Source: Pseudomonas sp. KUIN-1 (GTDB lineage Bacteria; Pseudomonadota; Gammaproteobacteria; Pseudomonadales; Pseudomonadaceae). From it: DNA of 64,000 bases. Positions 24,987 through 34,571 of this stretch are shown here, piece after piece. The position numbers and the translations under genes are program-made. The first letter of the stretch is position 1, and every line of letters starts with the position of its first letter. The stretch spans positions 4,905,501 to 4,969,500 of the forward strand of contig NZ_AP020337.1 of NCBI RefSeq assembly GCF_009176725.1, given 5' to 3'. Below the pieces are notes generated by a model. That model had not been told where the DNA came from. It saw only the letters and a list, made by a program, of their open reading frames with translations, and made no database searches.

Positions 24987-26242
24987 GCTTCTTCTCCTCG
25001 CGTATCTCGGGGCAGGCGCAGCTCGGTGAGCGTACCGCCTTCTTCATGACTGTAGAGCTTCACCGAGCCACCCGCACGGGTGACGCTGGCCTTGCTCAGG
25101 AACAGACCCAGGCCGAAACCTTTGCCCTTGGTAGTAAAGAACGGTTTGCCGATCTGTTCGGCAATCGCCAGCGGCACACCCGCGCCATGGTCGCGAATGC
25201 TGATGCAGATTTCCGCACTGTCCCAGTCCAGGTTGACTTCAAGGCCATCGGGGCAGGCATCGGCAGCGTTGTTGAGCAGGTTGAGCAGCGCCTGAGTCAG
25301 GTCCGGCGGCGGCGCCAGCATCGGCGCTTCGCCCTTGCCCAGCTTATAGAAACGGTAACTCACTTCCGGGCGCATCAGATGCCAGCGGTTGAGGGACTCA
25401 TCCAGCCAGCGGGTGGCAGCCTGATATTCGACAGCCATACGCCGATTGGCTTCGGCGGCGCGCACCAGTTGCTGCAGGGTCTGCTTGCACTGCTTGACCT
25501 GCTCCTGCAGCACGGACAGGTCATCCTGCAAGGCCGGGTCACTGTGATCCTGGCGCATTTCCTTGAGCAGCACGCTCATGGTTGCCAGCGGCGTTCCCAA
25601 TTCATGGGCAGCCCCTGCGGCCTGGGTCGCGACGGCGAGCAACTGCTGATCACGCAGGCCTTCTTCGCGACGCTCGGCACGCAGTTGCTCCTGACGACGC
25701 AACTCTTCGGCCATCTTCGCGGCAAAGAAGGTGATGACCGCCGCCGCCAGGGCAAAACTCAACCACATGCCGTAGATCTGCATGTTTTCCCGGGCGATGG
25801 AGTCGGTTTCCAGCGGGTAGGAACGCACCATCAACAAGGTGTACATGCTCAGCGCAAAGCCGGACAGGATCAGCGAGTAGCGCCACGGCAGCGTGGCAGC
25901 GGCGATAGTCAGCGGCACCAGATAATAGGAAACGAACGGGTTGGCCGAGCCGCCCGAGTAATACAGCAGCGCGCTGTGGATCAGCAGGTCCAGCGCCAGT
26001 TGCAGCGCATATTCAAGCTCGGTGAGCGGCAGCGAGGTGCGCAGACGGATGACCGTCAGCCCGCAGAGCACCAGTGAGCAGCCCAGGGTGATCGACAGTT
26101 GCAGCCAGGGCAACGGCAGAAAGTCGAACAGCCAGGCCATACCGACCGAGCCGGCCTGCGCGGCCAGCACCAGAATACGGATGAATGTCAGGCGCCACAG
26201 GTTTTGTCGTGTGGCTGAAAGCATTTGAACGGGGGCGAGCAT
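24983..26242 (-). CDS. roxS: redox sensor histidine kinase RoxS (RegB/PrrB family)
   Basis: Membrane kinase of 419 residues. An N-terminal domain of about six membrane segments carries the quinone-responsive RegB motif GGSANPF near residue 107. The H-box AAGAAHELGTPLATM contains the phospho-accepting histidine, followed by an HATPase_c domain with NLLNNAADAC, DHGAGVP and GKGFGLGLFLS. ATG 26242 is chosen because AGGAG stands about six bases upstream; the open frame extends to 26320. It lies directly upstream of roxR. Synteny with PA4493-PA4494 of P. aeruginosa (from memory) supports the name. Confidence 0.93.
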   Translation of the reverse strand: MLAPVQMLSATRQNLWRLTFIRILVLAAQAGSVGMAWLFDFLPLPWLQLSITLGCSLVLCGLTVIRLRTSLPLTELEYALQLALDLLIHSALLYYSGGSANPFVSYYLVPLTIAAATLPWRYSLILSGFALSMYTLLMVRSYPLETDSIARENMQIYGMWLSFALAAAVITFFAAKMAEELRRQEQLRAERREEGLRDQQLLAVATQAAGAAHELGTPLATMSVLLKEMRQDHSDPALQDDLSVLQEQVKQCKQTLQQLVRAAEANRRMAVEYQAATRWLDESLNRWHLMRPEVSYRFYKLGKGEAPMLAPPPDLTQALLNLLNNAADACPDGLEVNLDWDSAEICISIRDHGAGVPLAIAEQIGKPFFTTKGKGFGLGLFLSKASVTRAGGSVKLYSHEEGGTLTELRLPRDTRGEEA

Positions 26243-26434
26243 GAGCTCTCCTGATGAGTGCTCCAGGCGGATCGCAGCGAGTATAACCAAGCGGGAGGCA
26301 AAACTGAAAAAGTGCGTCAACGCACCGCACGCCAGGGCACTCGGTCATCGCAGGAACCGGGCCAAAGCGCTACAGTCAGAACACTTTGCGCCGCCCGACA
26401 ACTGTCGGCGGCCGTTTGATAACAAGGAGCTCTC

Positions 26435-27148
26435 ATGTTCAACCTTCGCCCTGCCGCCACCCTCGTCGCGCTGGCCGCTGCTCTGTCCAGCCTGCCCGCC
26501 ATGGCTGAAGAAGCCCGTTACAACCAGATTTCACTGCGCGCCGAGGTCAACCAGGAGGTGCAGCGCGACCTGATGCTCGTCACGCTGTACACCGAAGCGC
26601 AGGACATCGACCCGGCCAAACTGGCCGCGCAGATCACCGAGACGCTGAACAAGGCATTGGGTCAGGCGCGCCAGGTCAAGGACGTGAAGATCCGCCAGGG
26701 CAGCCGCAACAGCTACCCGGTCTACGACGATAAAGGCCAGAAGATCACCGGCTGGCGTGAACGTGCCGAACTGCGCCTGGAAAGTGCAGACTTCGCCGTG
26801 CTGTCCAAGCTGACCGGCGAGCTGCTGACCGACCTGAAAATGGGCGGCATGGACTTCTCGATCTCGCCATCGACGCGCAAGACCAGCGAAGACGCCCTGC
26901 TCAAGGACGCGGTGACCGCATTCAAGGCTCGCGCGCAACTGGTCACCGAAGCGTTGGGTGGTACGGGCTACAAGCTGGTCAACCTGAACCTGAATACCTC
27001 GGGCTACCCGCAGCCGTATCTGCGCGCGCCGGTCATGATGATGGCAAAGTCTTCGCGTGCAGACTCGGCACCGACACCCGATGTCGAAGCGGGCACCAGC
27101 CAGGTCAGCGTTGCGGCAGATGGCGTGATTGAAGTCGCGATTCCGTGA
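26435..27148 (+). CDS. SIMPL-domain (DUF541) exported protein
   Basis: Periplasmic protein of 237 residues with a clear signal peptide (MFNLRPAATLVALAAALSSL, cleavage after AMA). The SIMPL/DUF541 fold covers the remainder: EVNQEVQRDLMLVTLYTEAQ, a central RQGSRNSYPVYD and the C-terminal VNLNLNTSGYPQPY. Members are associated with the cell envelope and oxidative stress, but no activity is established. AAGGAG precedes the ATG by five bases. It is divergent from roxS with a short shared promoter region, and the order matches P. aeruginosa PA4494-PA4495 (from memory). Confidence 0.88.
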   Translation: MFNLRPAATLVALAAALSSLPAMAEEARYNQISLRAEVNQEVQRDLMLVTLYTEAQDIDPAKLAAQITETLNKALGQARQVKDVKIRQGSRNSYPVYDDKGQKITGWRERAELRLESADFAVLSKLTGELLTDLKMGGMDFSISPSTRKTSEDALLKDAVTAFKARAQLVTEALGGTGYKLVNLNLNTSGYPQPYLRAPVMMMAKSSRADSAPTPDVEAGTSQVSVAADGVIEVAIP

Positions 27149-27357
27149 ATGACAGGGCGGTAGTATCGACTGCCGCCCTTTTCCACGCTCCCCTCCTCCT
27201 GACTCCCCCCTCTTGCTCGGCAATCTCCTACGTTGGCTGATGCCCCGCCTGATTGTCGGTAATCTCGCGGCTCGCGAAACTTGCCATCTCACTTCCGAGC
27301 ACTATCGCCTTGGCTGAGCGAACCGGCCAACGCGCGCTTGCCATCAAGGAATCAAGG

Positions 27358-28914
27358 ATGAATCCCCCGCATAACGCTTCCCGCAACCCTGCCACTGTCA
27401 ACGATCAGGGCATGAATACCCATCGCGAACCGCTTCCAACCCCCTTGAGATTCGAAGCCGGTGATGGCGACAAACACAAACATACCCATGGCGCTATCGA
27501 AGCCGTTCTCGAATCTGCAGGTTTCAGGCCTGAGGAAATCCGCGCGATCTATTTCGGCAACTGGCTGCGCGACTACTCGCAGTTGCTTGATCCGAAAATC
27601 GTCAGGGCGACAAGCATGCCGAAAAGCTTCCCTGACCTGCTTTCCCGTGACGCACTGACGCGCATTGTGGACGTGCTGGCAGTCAAGGAATTCACCGATC
27701 TGATGAAGGCAGACCGCTCGCGCTTCGTCGTGACCGCAGAGCGCCTCGGCGTCTATCGTCCTGCTGAACACATCGACAACCCCAGAACCCCCGCCCCCAA
27801 ACCGGCCAATCCAAAAGAACGCGACGCCGACTTCGACGCCTGGGTGCTGCCTGACGATCCGCTATTGAAGGTCGACCCTGACACCTCGATGAAACGCTAC
27901 ATTCAGCGCTCGGTGGAGGTGATGGCTGCGGGGCTGGAATCGGCCGTCAATGGCGGCCCCGGCTCTACAGACGGTTTGCGCGACATGGGCGCGGCGCTGC
28001 ACATTCTCGAAGACTTCTTCGCCCACTCCAACTTCGCCGAACTCAGCCTGATCAAACTCGGCCATGAGCGCATTCTGCCCTGGACGTCCGAAGCAGACTG
28101 CAAGCACCGTCTGCCGCTGGTAACCGGTACGTTCGGTGGCAGCGATATCATCGCCAGCCTCGCTGAGCCGCTTGGCAGGATTCTGTTCTCGACAGACGAA
28201 AAACCGTTCGAAGCGATCAAGGCTGGAGAACGTTACGAGCGCGACCAGATTATTCAGATCGTTCTGGGCGAGCACCCTGATCCGCGACTGCTCACGGGTT
28301 ACGAAGCCTTTCTCGAAGCGCGGGACCAGTGGGCCAGCCAGCCGTTCTCCGAACAGGTCGAACAGTTCTACGCCTTCGTCGGTACGCCGGGGCGATTGCT
28401 TGGCAATGCATTTGGCACCGTCATGCAAAGTCTGGCCATCTGGCTTGGCAACAGCGTCGACGACCTGCAGACCCTGCTCGACGAAGACCCCAATAGCAGC
28501 GGCTCGACCGATCCGTCACATTCGCAACTGGCCAAGGATCATGCGCAGCACCCGCTGCATGTGCTTGCCGCAACCCTCGCCAGAAAGGCCGTGCTGCAAG
28601 TAGGTCAGGCCGTTCTGGGCCAATGGCATGGCAAGGAAGGCGCCGAACAACCGGTCCGGGTAGCCACGCGGTTCTTCACTCATCCCATGGACTGCGACTG
28701 GCAGGACGCGATTGTCCGGGAATGGGCCGAGGCCAATCCAGAACAGGTCGAGCGGGCGACACTCAAGAGCGAGCTGGACCAGTCCAGAATCCAATTGCAG
28801 CAAAGCACGAAAAAGGACTTGCAGCGTTTTAGTCAGGACGGCAGCAATTTTCTGGACGTGTTTTTTGAAAGTGTGTCGCTGGCAGACCTTTGGGCGAGGA
28901 TTACCGGCAAGTAA
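27358..28914 (+). CDS. Het-C domain protein
   Basis: A 518-residue protein without signal peptide. The Het-C-type region (about 30-350) has AIYFGNWLRDYSQLLDPK near residue 65 and the histidine/acid-rich block AALHILEDFFAHSNFAELSLIKLGHE, the part resembling metal-binding phospholipase C-like folds. Het-C proteins are named from fungal heterokaryon incompatibility; bacterial functions are unproven. The start at 27358 follows AAGGA with seven bases; the frame extends upstream to 27253 without support. It lies between the SIMPL gene and dppA, which are close neighbours in P. aeruginosa (from memory), so it looks like an insertion into a core region. Codon use is similar to its neighbours. Confidence 0.82.
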   Translation: MNPPHNASRNPATVNDQGMNTHREPLPTPLRFEAGDGDKHKHTHGAIEAVLESAGFRPEEIRAIYFGNWLRDYSQLLDPKIVRATSMPKSFPDLLSRDALTRIVDVLAVKEFTDLMKADRSRFVVTAERLGVYRPAEHIDNPRTPAPKPANPKERDADFDAWVLPDDPLLKVDPDTSMKRYIQRSVEVMAAGLESAVNGGPGSTDGLRDMGAALHILEDFFAHSNFAELSLIKLGHERILPWTSEADCKHRLPLVTGTFGGSDIIASLAEPLGRILFSTDEKPFEAIKAGERYERDQIIQIVLGEHPDPRLLTGYEAFLEARDQWASQPFSEQVEQFYAFVGTPGRLLGNAFGTVMQSLAIWLGNSVDDLQTLLDEDPNSSGSTDPSHSQLAKDHAQHPLHVLAATLARKAVLQVGQAVLGQWHGKEGAEQPVRVATRFFTHPMDCDWQDAIVREWAEANPEQVERATLKSELDQSRIQLQQSTKKDLQRFSQDGSNFLDVFFESVSLADLWARITGK

Positions 28915-28937
28915 GCGTATTGTCCGACCCCGACCAA

Positions 28938-28996
28938 GTACGGCACTATCCGTTGTCTAGCTGATTGTCGACTTTCAAGCACGGTTACTGCCGTAC
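28938..28996. promoter_or_regulatory. widely spaced inverted repeat upstream of the first dppA gene
   Basis: GTACGGCA at 28938-28945 and TGCCGTAC at 28989-28996 are perfect complements separated by 43 bases. The second copy ends 14 bases before the dppA start. It may be an operator pair or a leader hairpin. Confidence 0.4.
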
Positions 28997-29010
28997 CACG
29001 CGAGGGATCC

Positions 29011-30618
29011 ATGGGACACACACTTTTCAAACCGCTGCTGCTGACCACCGCGCTGCTGGCCTGCGCGCCTTTGGCCCACGCGGCAAGCACGCTGGTGTAT
29101 TGCTCTGAAGCCAGCCCGGCCGGTTTCGACCCCAGCCAGTACACCAGCGGCACCGACTTCGATGCCTCGGCCGAAACCGTTTTCAACCGTCTGACCCAGT
29201 TCAAGCGTGGCGGTACGGAAGTGGAGCCGGGTCTGGCCACGCGCTGGGACGTTTCGCCGGATGGCCTGACCTACACCTTTCACCTGCGCGATGGCGTGAA
29301 ATTCCATACCACGGATTATTTCACCCCGACGCGCACGTTCAACGCCGATGACGTGCTGTTCACCTTCAACCGCCTGCTCGATGCCAACCACCCGTTCCGC
29401 AAGGCGTATCCGTCCGAGTCGCCCTACTTCACCGACATGGGCCTGAATACGACGATCAAGAGCGTCGAGAAAGTCGACCCGCTGACCGTCAAGTTCACCC
29501 TGAACAACATCGATGCGGCCTTCGTGCAGAACCTGGCCATGAGCTTCGCATCCATTCAGTCTGCCGAGTACGCAGACAAGCTGCTCAAGGAAGGCAAGGC
29601 CGAAGACCTGAACCAGAAGCCCATCGGCACTGGTCCGTTCGTCTTCAAGCGCTACCAGAAGGATTCGCAGATCCGTTACGTCGGCAATACCCAGTACTGG
29701 AAGCCGGAGGATGTGAAGATCGACAACCTGATCTTCTCGATCAGCAGTGATGCCGCCGTGCGCCTGCAGAAGCTCAAGGCCAACGAATGCCAGGTCAGCG
29801 GCTATCCGCGTCCACAGGACATCGAGGAGATGAAAAAGGACCCGAAACTCAAGGTCCTCAGCCAGCCAGGCTTCAACCTGGGCTTCGTGGCCTACAACGT
29901 TACGCATCCGCCGCTGGATCAGCTCAAGGTCCGCCAGGCGCTGGACATGGCCATCGACAAGCCGGCGATCATCAAAGCGGTTTATCAGAGCGCGGGCCAG
30001 CTGGCTGAAAATGCGCTGCCGCCGGGTCAGTGGAGCTTCGATCCGACCATCAAGGACGCCCCGCACGACCTGACCAAAGCCAGGCAGCTGCTCAAGGAAG
30101 CAGGTGTAGCGCCGGGTACCAAAATCGACCTGTGGGCCATGACTGTGCAGCGCGCGTCGAACCCCAATGCACGCATGTCGGCACAGATGATCCAGTCCGA
30201 CTGGGAGAAAATCGGTATCAAGGCCAACATCGTCAGCTATGAATGGGGCGAATACATCAAGCGCGCCAAGGCCGGCGAGCATGACGCGATGATTTACGGC
30301 TGGACCGGTGATAACGGTGACCCCGACAACTGGCTCGGCGTGCTTTACAGCTGCGCAGCCGTCAAAGGCAGCAACTACGCCAAATGGTGCGACCCGGCCT
30401 ATGACAAGCTGGTGCAGCAGGCCAAGCTGACCAGCAACCGCGATGAACGCATCAAGCTCTATCAACAGGCTCAACACATTCTCAAGCAGCAGGTGCCGAT
30501 CACCCCGATTGCCAACTCCAAGGTGTTTCAGCCGATGCGCCAGGAAGTGCAGGACTTCAAGATCAGTCCCTTCGGTCTGACACCCTTTTATGGTGTCAGC
30601 CTGGGAACAGTGAAGTAA
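29011..30618 (+). CDS. dppA: dipeptide ABC transporter substrate-binding protein, copy 1
   Basis: Periplasmic binding protein of 535 residues with a signal peptide (MGHTLFKPLLLTTALLACAP, cleavage near AHA|AST). Family SBP_bac_5 features include TLVYCSEASPAGFDPSQYTS, DGLTYTFHLRDGVKFHTT, NADDVLFTFNRLLD and GWTGDNGDPDNWL. It opens the dipeptide-uptake locus of four binding proteins, a porin and dppBCDF. This corresponds to the dppA1-A4/opdP/dppBCDF locus PA4496-PA4506 of P. aeruginosa (from memory). Different binding proteins share one permease and broaden the peptide range. GAGGGA precedes the ATG. Confidence 0.93.
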   Translation: MGHTLFKPLLLTTALLACAPLAHAASTLVYCSEASPAGFDPSQYTSGTDFDASAETVFNRLTQFKRGGTEVEPGLATRWDVSPDGLTYTFHLRDGVKFHTTDYFTPTRTFNADDVLFTFNRLLDANHPFRKAYPSESPYFTDMGLNTTIKSVEKVDPLTVKFTLNNIDAAFVQNLAMSFASIQSAEYADKLLKEGKAEDLNQKPIGTGPFVFKRYQKDSQIRYVGNTQYWKPEDVKIDNLIFSISSDAAVRLQKLKANECQVSGYPRPQDIEEMKKDPKLKVLSQPGFNLGFVAYNVTHPPLDQLKVRQALDMAIDKPAIIKAVYQSAGQLAENALPPGQWSFDPTIKDAPHDLTKARQLLKEAGVAPGTKIDLWAMTVQRASNPNARMSAQMIQSDWEKIGIKANIVSYEWGEYIKRAKAGEHDAMIYGWTGDNGDPDNWLGVLYSCAAVKGSNYAKWCDPAYDKLVQQAKLTSNRDERIKLYQQAQHILKQQVPITPIANSKVFQPMRQEVQDFKISPFGLTPFYGVSLGTVK

Positions 30619-30625
30619 CAACACA

Positions 30626-30660
30626 GCGCCAACCGGGTGCATTTTTCTCACCCGGTTGCG
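30626..30660 (+). other. intercistronic hairpin after dppA copy 1
   Basis: GCGC-c-AACCGGGTG pairs with CACCCGGTT-GCGC around a nine-base loop, giving 13 paired bases with one bulge. No T-run follows, so it fits a 3'-end stabiliser or leaky terminator better than a simple terminator. Confidence 0.7.
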
Positions 30661-30875
30661 CCTTATTGGTGCGCGAAATAATCGAAAAAGCGTCGCGCAA
30701 ACGATCAACTACCAAGAAAGTTACACTTTCGCGACATTCCTGTACGATCGTGCCACTCTTTGTCGCTTCTTTCGCCTCACTGTCTTGCTTTGGGTATGGC
30801 CCCTGCATAAGTATCGGACGGATCGGCTCACGAGGTCGTTCCCTCTAATCAAAAATGACAACAACTGAGGCAACC

Positions 30876-32504
30876 ATGCTCAAACACGCGGTCATTCCGT
30901 TTCTGGTCGGCGCCAGCTTGCTCGCCAGCGCACCTTTCGCTCACGCGGCATCGAATCTGGTGTTCTGTTCCGAGGGCAGCCCAGCGGGCTTCGATCCGGG
31001 TCAATACACCACTGGTACTGACTTCGACGCCTCGGCAGAGACCATCTTCAACCGCCTGAGTCAGTTTGAGCGCGGCGGCACCGCCGTAGTGCCGGGCCTG
31101 GCGACCAAATGGGACATCTCCGAAGATGGTCTGACGTACACCTTCCACCTTCGCGAAGGCGTCAAATTCCACACCACGCCGTACTTCAAGCCGACCCGTG
31201 AATTCAATGCCGATGACGTGCTGTTCACGTTCAATCGCATGATCGACAAGGACATGCCTTACCGCAAAGCGTACCCGACCGAATTCCCGTACTTCACCGA
31301 TATGGCGATGGACACCAACATCAAGAAGATCGAGAAGATCGACGATCACACCGTCAAGTTCGTGCTGGGCATGGTCGACGCCGCGTTCATCCAGAACATG
31401 GCGATGAGCTTCGCGTCCATCCAGTCCGCAGAGTACGCCGCCAAGCTGCTCAAGGAAGGCAAGCCGGAGCTGATCAATCAGCAGCCGATCGGCACTGGCC
31501 CGTTCGTGTTCAAGAGCTACCAGAAAGACTCCAACATCCGTTACACCGGCAACAAGGATTACTGGAAGCCTGAGGACGTCAAGGTCGACAATCTGATCTT
31601 CGCCATCACCACCGATGCTTCGGTGCGCATGCAGAAGCTCAAGAAAAACGAATGCCAGATCACCGCCTACCCGCGTCCTGCCGACCTCGAACCGCTCAAG
31701 GCTGACAAGAACCTGAAGATGCCTGATCAGGCGGGCTTCAACCTGGGTTACATCGCCTACAACGTGATGCCTCAGATCAAGGGCGAAGACCATCCAAACC
31801 CGCTGGCTCAGTTGGAAGTGCGTCAGGCGCTGGACATGGCGGTCAACAAGCAGCAGATCATCGACTCCGTTTACCAGGGTGCTGGTCAATTGGCGGTCAA
31901 CGCCATGCCGCCGACCCAGTGGTCCTATGACACCACCATCAAGGACGCCAAGTACGATCCCGAGAAAGCTCGCCAGCTGCTCAAGGAAGCCGGCATCAAG
32001 GAAGGCACCGAAATCACCCTGTGGGCGATGCCGGTTCAGCGTCCTTACAACCCCAACGCCAAACTGATGGCCGAAATGCTCCAGTCCGACTGGAAGAAGA
32101 TCGGTATCAACGCCAAGATCGTCAGCTATGAATGGGGCGAGTACATCAAGCGCGCCAAGAATGGCGAGAACGGCGCCATGCTGATTGGCTGGAGCGGTGA
32201 CAATGGTGACCCGGACAACTGGCTCGGCACCCTGTTCGGCTGCGACGCCGTCAATGGCAACAACTTTGCCAAATGGTGCGACAAGCCGTTCGACACGCTG
32301 ATCCATCAGGCCAAGCAAACGTCCGATCAGGCCGAGCGCACCAAACTGTACAAGCAGGCGCAACACCTCCTGAAAGACGCCGTGCCAATGACGCCTATTG
32401 CGCACTCGACGGTCTATCAACCCATGAGCTCCAAAGTACAGGACTTCAAGATCAGCCCGTTTGGCTTGAACTCCTTTTACGGTGTGAGCGTGAGCGGCAA
32501 GTAA
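30876..32504 (+). CDS. dppA: dipeptide ABC transporter substrate-binding protein, copy 2
   Basis: A 542-residue binding protein closely related to copy 1. It has a signal peptide (MLKHAVIPFLVGASLLASAP, cleavage near AHA|ASN), NLVFCSEGSPAGFDPGQYTT at the mature N-terminus and GWSGDNGDPDNWLGTLFGCD near the C-terminus. ATG 30876 with GAGG five bases upstream is preferred over the earlier in-frame ATG at 30855. The 257-base gap before it is AT-rich and could hold an independent promoter. It includes an insertion of about five residues (QIKGEDHPNP) relative to its paralogues. Confidence 0.92.
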   Translation: MLKHAVIPFLVGASLLASAPFAHAASNLVFCSEGSPAGFDPGQYTTGTDFDASAETIFNRLSQFERGGTAVVPGLATKWDISEDGLTYTFHLREGVKFHTTPYFKPTREFNADDVLFTFNRMIDKDMPYRKAYPTEFPYFTDMAMDTNIKKIEKIDDHTVKFVLGMVDAAFIQNMAMSFASIQSAEYAAKLLKEGKPELINQQPIGTGPFVFKSYQKDSNIRYTGNKDYWKPEDVKVDNLIFAITTDASVRMQKLKKNECQITAYPRPADLEPLKADKNLKMPDQAGFNLGYIAYNVMPQIKGEDHPNPLAQLEVRQALDMAVNKQQIIDSVYQGAGQLAVNAMPPTQWSYDTTIKDAKYDPEKARQLLKEAGIKEGTEITLWAMPVQRPYNPNAKLMAEMLQSDWKKIGINAKIVSYEWGEYIKRAKNGENGAMLIGWSGDNGDPDNWLGTLFGCDAVNGNNFAKWCDKPFDTLIHQAKQTSDQAERTKLYKQAQHLLKDAVPMTPIAHSTVYQPMSSKVQDFKISPFGLNSFYGVSVSGK

Positions 32505-32512
32505 AAGCGACT

Positions 32513-32544
32513 GTTTGCTGCGCCGCTCACCCGGCGCAGCAAAC
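32513..32544 (+). other. intercistronic hairpin after dppA copy 2
   Basis: A perfect 13-bp stem (GTTTGCTGCGCCG with its complement) and six-base loop start nine bases after the stop codon. No T-run follows. Confidence 0.75.
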
Positions 32545-32822
32545 CGCTCTACTTGAATATAAGCCCCGAGCGATGGGTTGAAACGTGCCGATAACGGCAT
32601 TCTTCTACTATCACTAAGATATTTCCTACGAGCTTTGCAGCCTTCGAGCCTATATACCGCGTGCCTCTGACGACTTACCGTCGAAGGGCAGCGGCAATGG
32701 CGGGAAGCCCGCCGCTTCGTGTCCAGGTGTACCGGGCATGTCGTGCAAAATTGCGTGGGGCGACGCCTTTGGGCCAGTTAGATATTAGAGCCTCGGCTCA
32801 TCCTTCGAGGATAGGGATCATC
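32545..32822. other. structured intergenic region before dppA copy 3
   Basis: No gene is supported. CCTTCGA (32641) and TCGAAGG (32681) are inverted repeats, and GGCGGG-AAG-CCCGCC forms a tight hairpin at 32699-32713. CTATATACC near 32650 could be part of a promoter for the next gene. Confidence 0.5.
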
Positions 32823-34415
32823 ATGCGTAAAACTCTTGCGATGACGTCGTGCCTGGGACTGTTGGCACTGGCCCCGTTTGCCCAGGCGGCAAGCAATCTG
32901 GTGTTTTGCTCCGAAGCGAGCCCGGCTGGCTTCGACGGTGCTCAATACACTTCCTCCACCGATAACGATGCATCCGAGCCGATCTACAATCGACTCACCG
33001 AATTCAAGCAAGGCGATACCACCGTGGTTCCAGCGCTGGCGACTTCCTGGGACACCTCGGAAGACGGCCTGGTCTACACGTTTCATCTGCGCGAGGGCGT
33101 GAAGTTCCACAGCAACAAGAACTTCAAGCCCAGCCGTGACTTCAACGCCGACGACGTGCTGTTCACCTTCAATCGCATGCTCAAGCCCGATCATCCGTTC
33201 CGTGTCGCTTACCCGACCGAGTTCCCCTACTTCACCGGCATGGGCCTGAACAAGAAGATCAAGTCCGTCGAGAAGACCGACCCGCTGACCGTCGTCTTCA
33301 CCCTCAATACGGTCGATGCGGCATTCATCCAGAACATCGCGATGAACTTCGCCGGCATTCTCTCCGCCGAGTACGCCGAACAGCTGATGGCCAAGGGCGA
33401 CGTGCGCGACATCAATCAGCAGCCTATCGGTACAGGGCCGTTCGTGTTTCAGCGCTATCAGAAGGATTCGCAGATTCGCTACAGGGGCAACAAGGAATTC
33501 TGGGACCCGAGCCGGGTGAAAATCGACCAGTTGATCTTCGCCATCGTGACCGACGCCTCCGCGCGCATGCAAAAGCTCAAGGCCAACGAATGCCAGGTCT
33601 CGGTCAACCCGCGTCCGGCGGACCTCGCCAGCCTCAAGGCAGACAAAAGCCTGCAGGTCATCGAGAAGCCAGGCTTCAACCTCGGCTACATCTCTTACAA
33701 CGTGCGCCACGAACCGCTGGGCAAGCTGCAAGTCCGTCAGGCGCTGGACATGGCCGTCAACAAAAAGGCGATCATCAACGCGGTTTATCAGGGCGCGGGG
33801 CAACTGGCAGTCAACGCCATGCCACCGACCCAGTGGTCCTATGACGACAGCATCAAGGACGCCCCCTACGACCCGGAAAAAGCCAGGACCCTGTTGCGTG
33901 CCGCTGGCGTCAAGGAAGGCACGGAACTAACCCTGTGGGCCATGCCGGTTCAGCGTCCGTACAACCCCAACGCCAAACTGATGGCTGAAATGCTTCAGGC
34001 CGACTGGGCCAAGGTCGGTATCAAGGTCAAGATCGTCAGTTACGAATGGGGTGAATACCTCAAACGCACCAAAAACGGCGAGCACGATATCTCGCTGATC
34101 GGCTGGACCGGCGACAACGGTGACCCGGACAACTGGCTGGGCACGCTTTACAGCTGCGACGCGATTGGCGGCAACAACTATTCGATGTGGTGCGACAAGA
34201 AATACGACGACCTGATCAAGGACGCGGTTGCGACCACTGACCGCGTGAAGCGTACCGAACTGTACCAACGGGCGCAGCGCTACCTGAAGGAGCAGGTGCC
34301 GATCACACCGATTGCCCACTCGACCGTCAATCAGCCATTGCGCGCCGAGGTCAGGGACTTCCATGTCAGCCCGTTCGGTCGCAACAACTTTTCAGGCGTC
34401 AGCATCGTCGATTGA
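32823..34415 (+). CDS. dppA: dipeptide ABC transporter substrate-binding protein, copy 3
   Basis: A 530-residue paralogue with a signal peptide (MRKTLAMTSCLGLLALAPFA, cleavage after AQA). The mature start is SNLVFCSEASPAGFDGAQYT, and GWTGDNGDPDNWLGTLYSCD lies near the C-terminus. The long upstream open frame to 32661 has no homology; ATG 32823 with AGGG upstream is chosen. It precedes the porin gene by about 155 bases. P. aeruginosa has a peptidase (mdpA) and regulator (psdR) before the equivalent dppA3 (from memory); both are absent here. Confidence 0.92.
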   Translation: MRKTLAMTSCLGLLALAPFAQAASNLVFCSEASPAGFDGAQYTSSTDNDASEPIYNRLTEFKQGDTTVVPALATSWDTSEDGLVYTFHLREGVKFHSNKNFKPSRDFNADDVLFTFNRMLKPDHPFRVAYPTEFPYFTGMGLNKKIKSVEKTDPLTVVFTLNTVDAAFIQNIAMNFAGILSAEYAEQLMAKGDVRDINQQPIGTGPFVFQRYQKDSQIRYRGNKEFWDPSRVKIDQLIFAIVTDASARMQKLKANECQVSVNPRPADLASLKADKSLQVIEKPGFNLGYISYNVRHEPLGKLQVRQALDMAVNKKAIINAVYQGAGQLAVNAMPPTQWSYDDSIKDAPYDPEKARTLLRAAGVKEGTELTLWAMPVQRPYNPNAKLMAEMLQADWAKVGIKVKIVSYEWGEYLKRTKNGEHDISLIGWTGDNGDPDNWLGTLYSCDAIGGNNYSMWCDKKYDDLIKDAVATTDRVKRTELYQRAQRYLKEQVPITPIAHSTVNQPLRAEVRDFHVSPFGRNNFSGVSIVD

Positions 34416-34433
34416 TCGAAAACTCCGCACGCC

Positions 34434-34457
34434 CTCGCCGTCTTGTGTCACGGCGAG
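34434..34457 (+). other. intercistronic hairpin after dppA copy 3
   Basis: CTCGCCGT and ACGGCGAG form a perfect 8-bp stem with an eight-base loop, 18 bases past the stop, with no T-run. Confidence 0.65.
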
Positions 34458-34571
34458 AGCGGGTACTTGCGCGTCGATACCTATAACAACGCAGGACCCA
34501 AAGTCCTGCACCACCAAAAGCCAGGCTCAAAGAACTGGCATATAAAAAAGTGATAAAGGGAGCTGCACATC

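Noticed and set aside
28975..32600. 577- and 583-residue open frames on the minus strand
   Set aside because: Both run opposite dppA genes, which have signal peptides, ribosome sites and family motifs. The antisense translations resemble each other only because the sense genes are paralogues.
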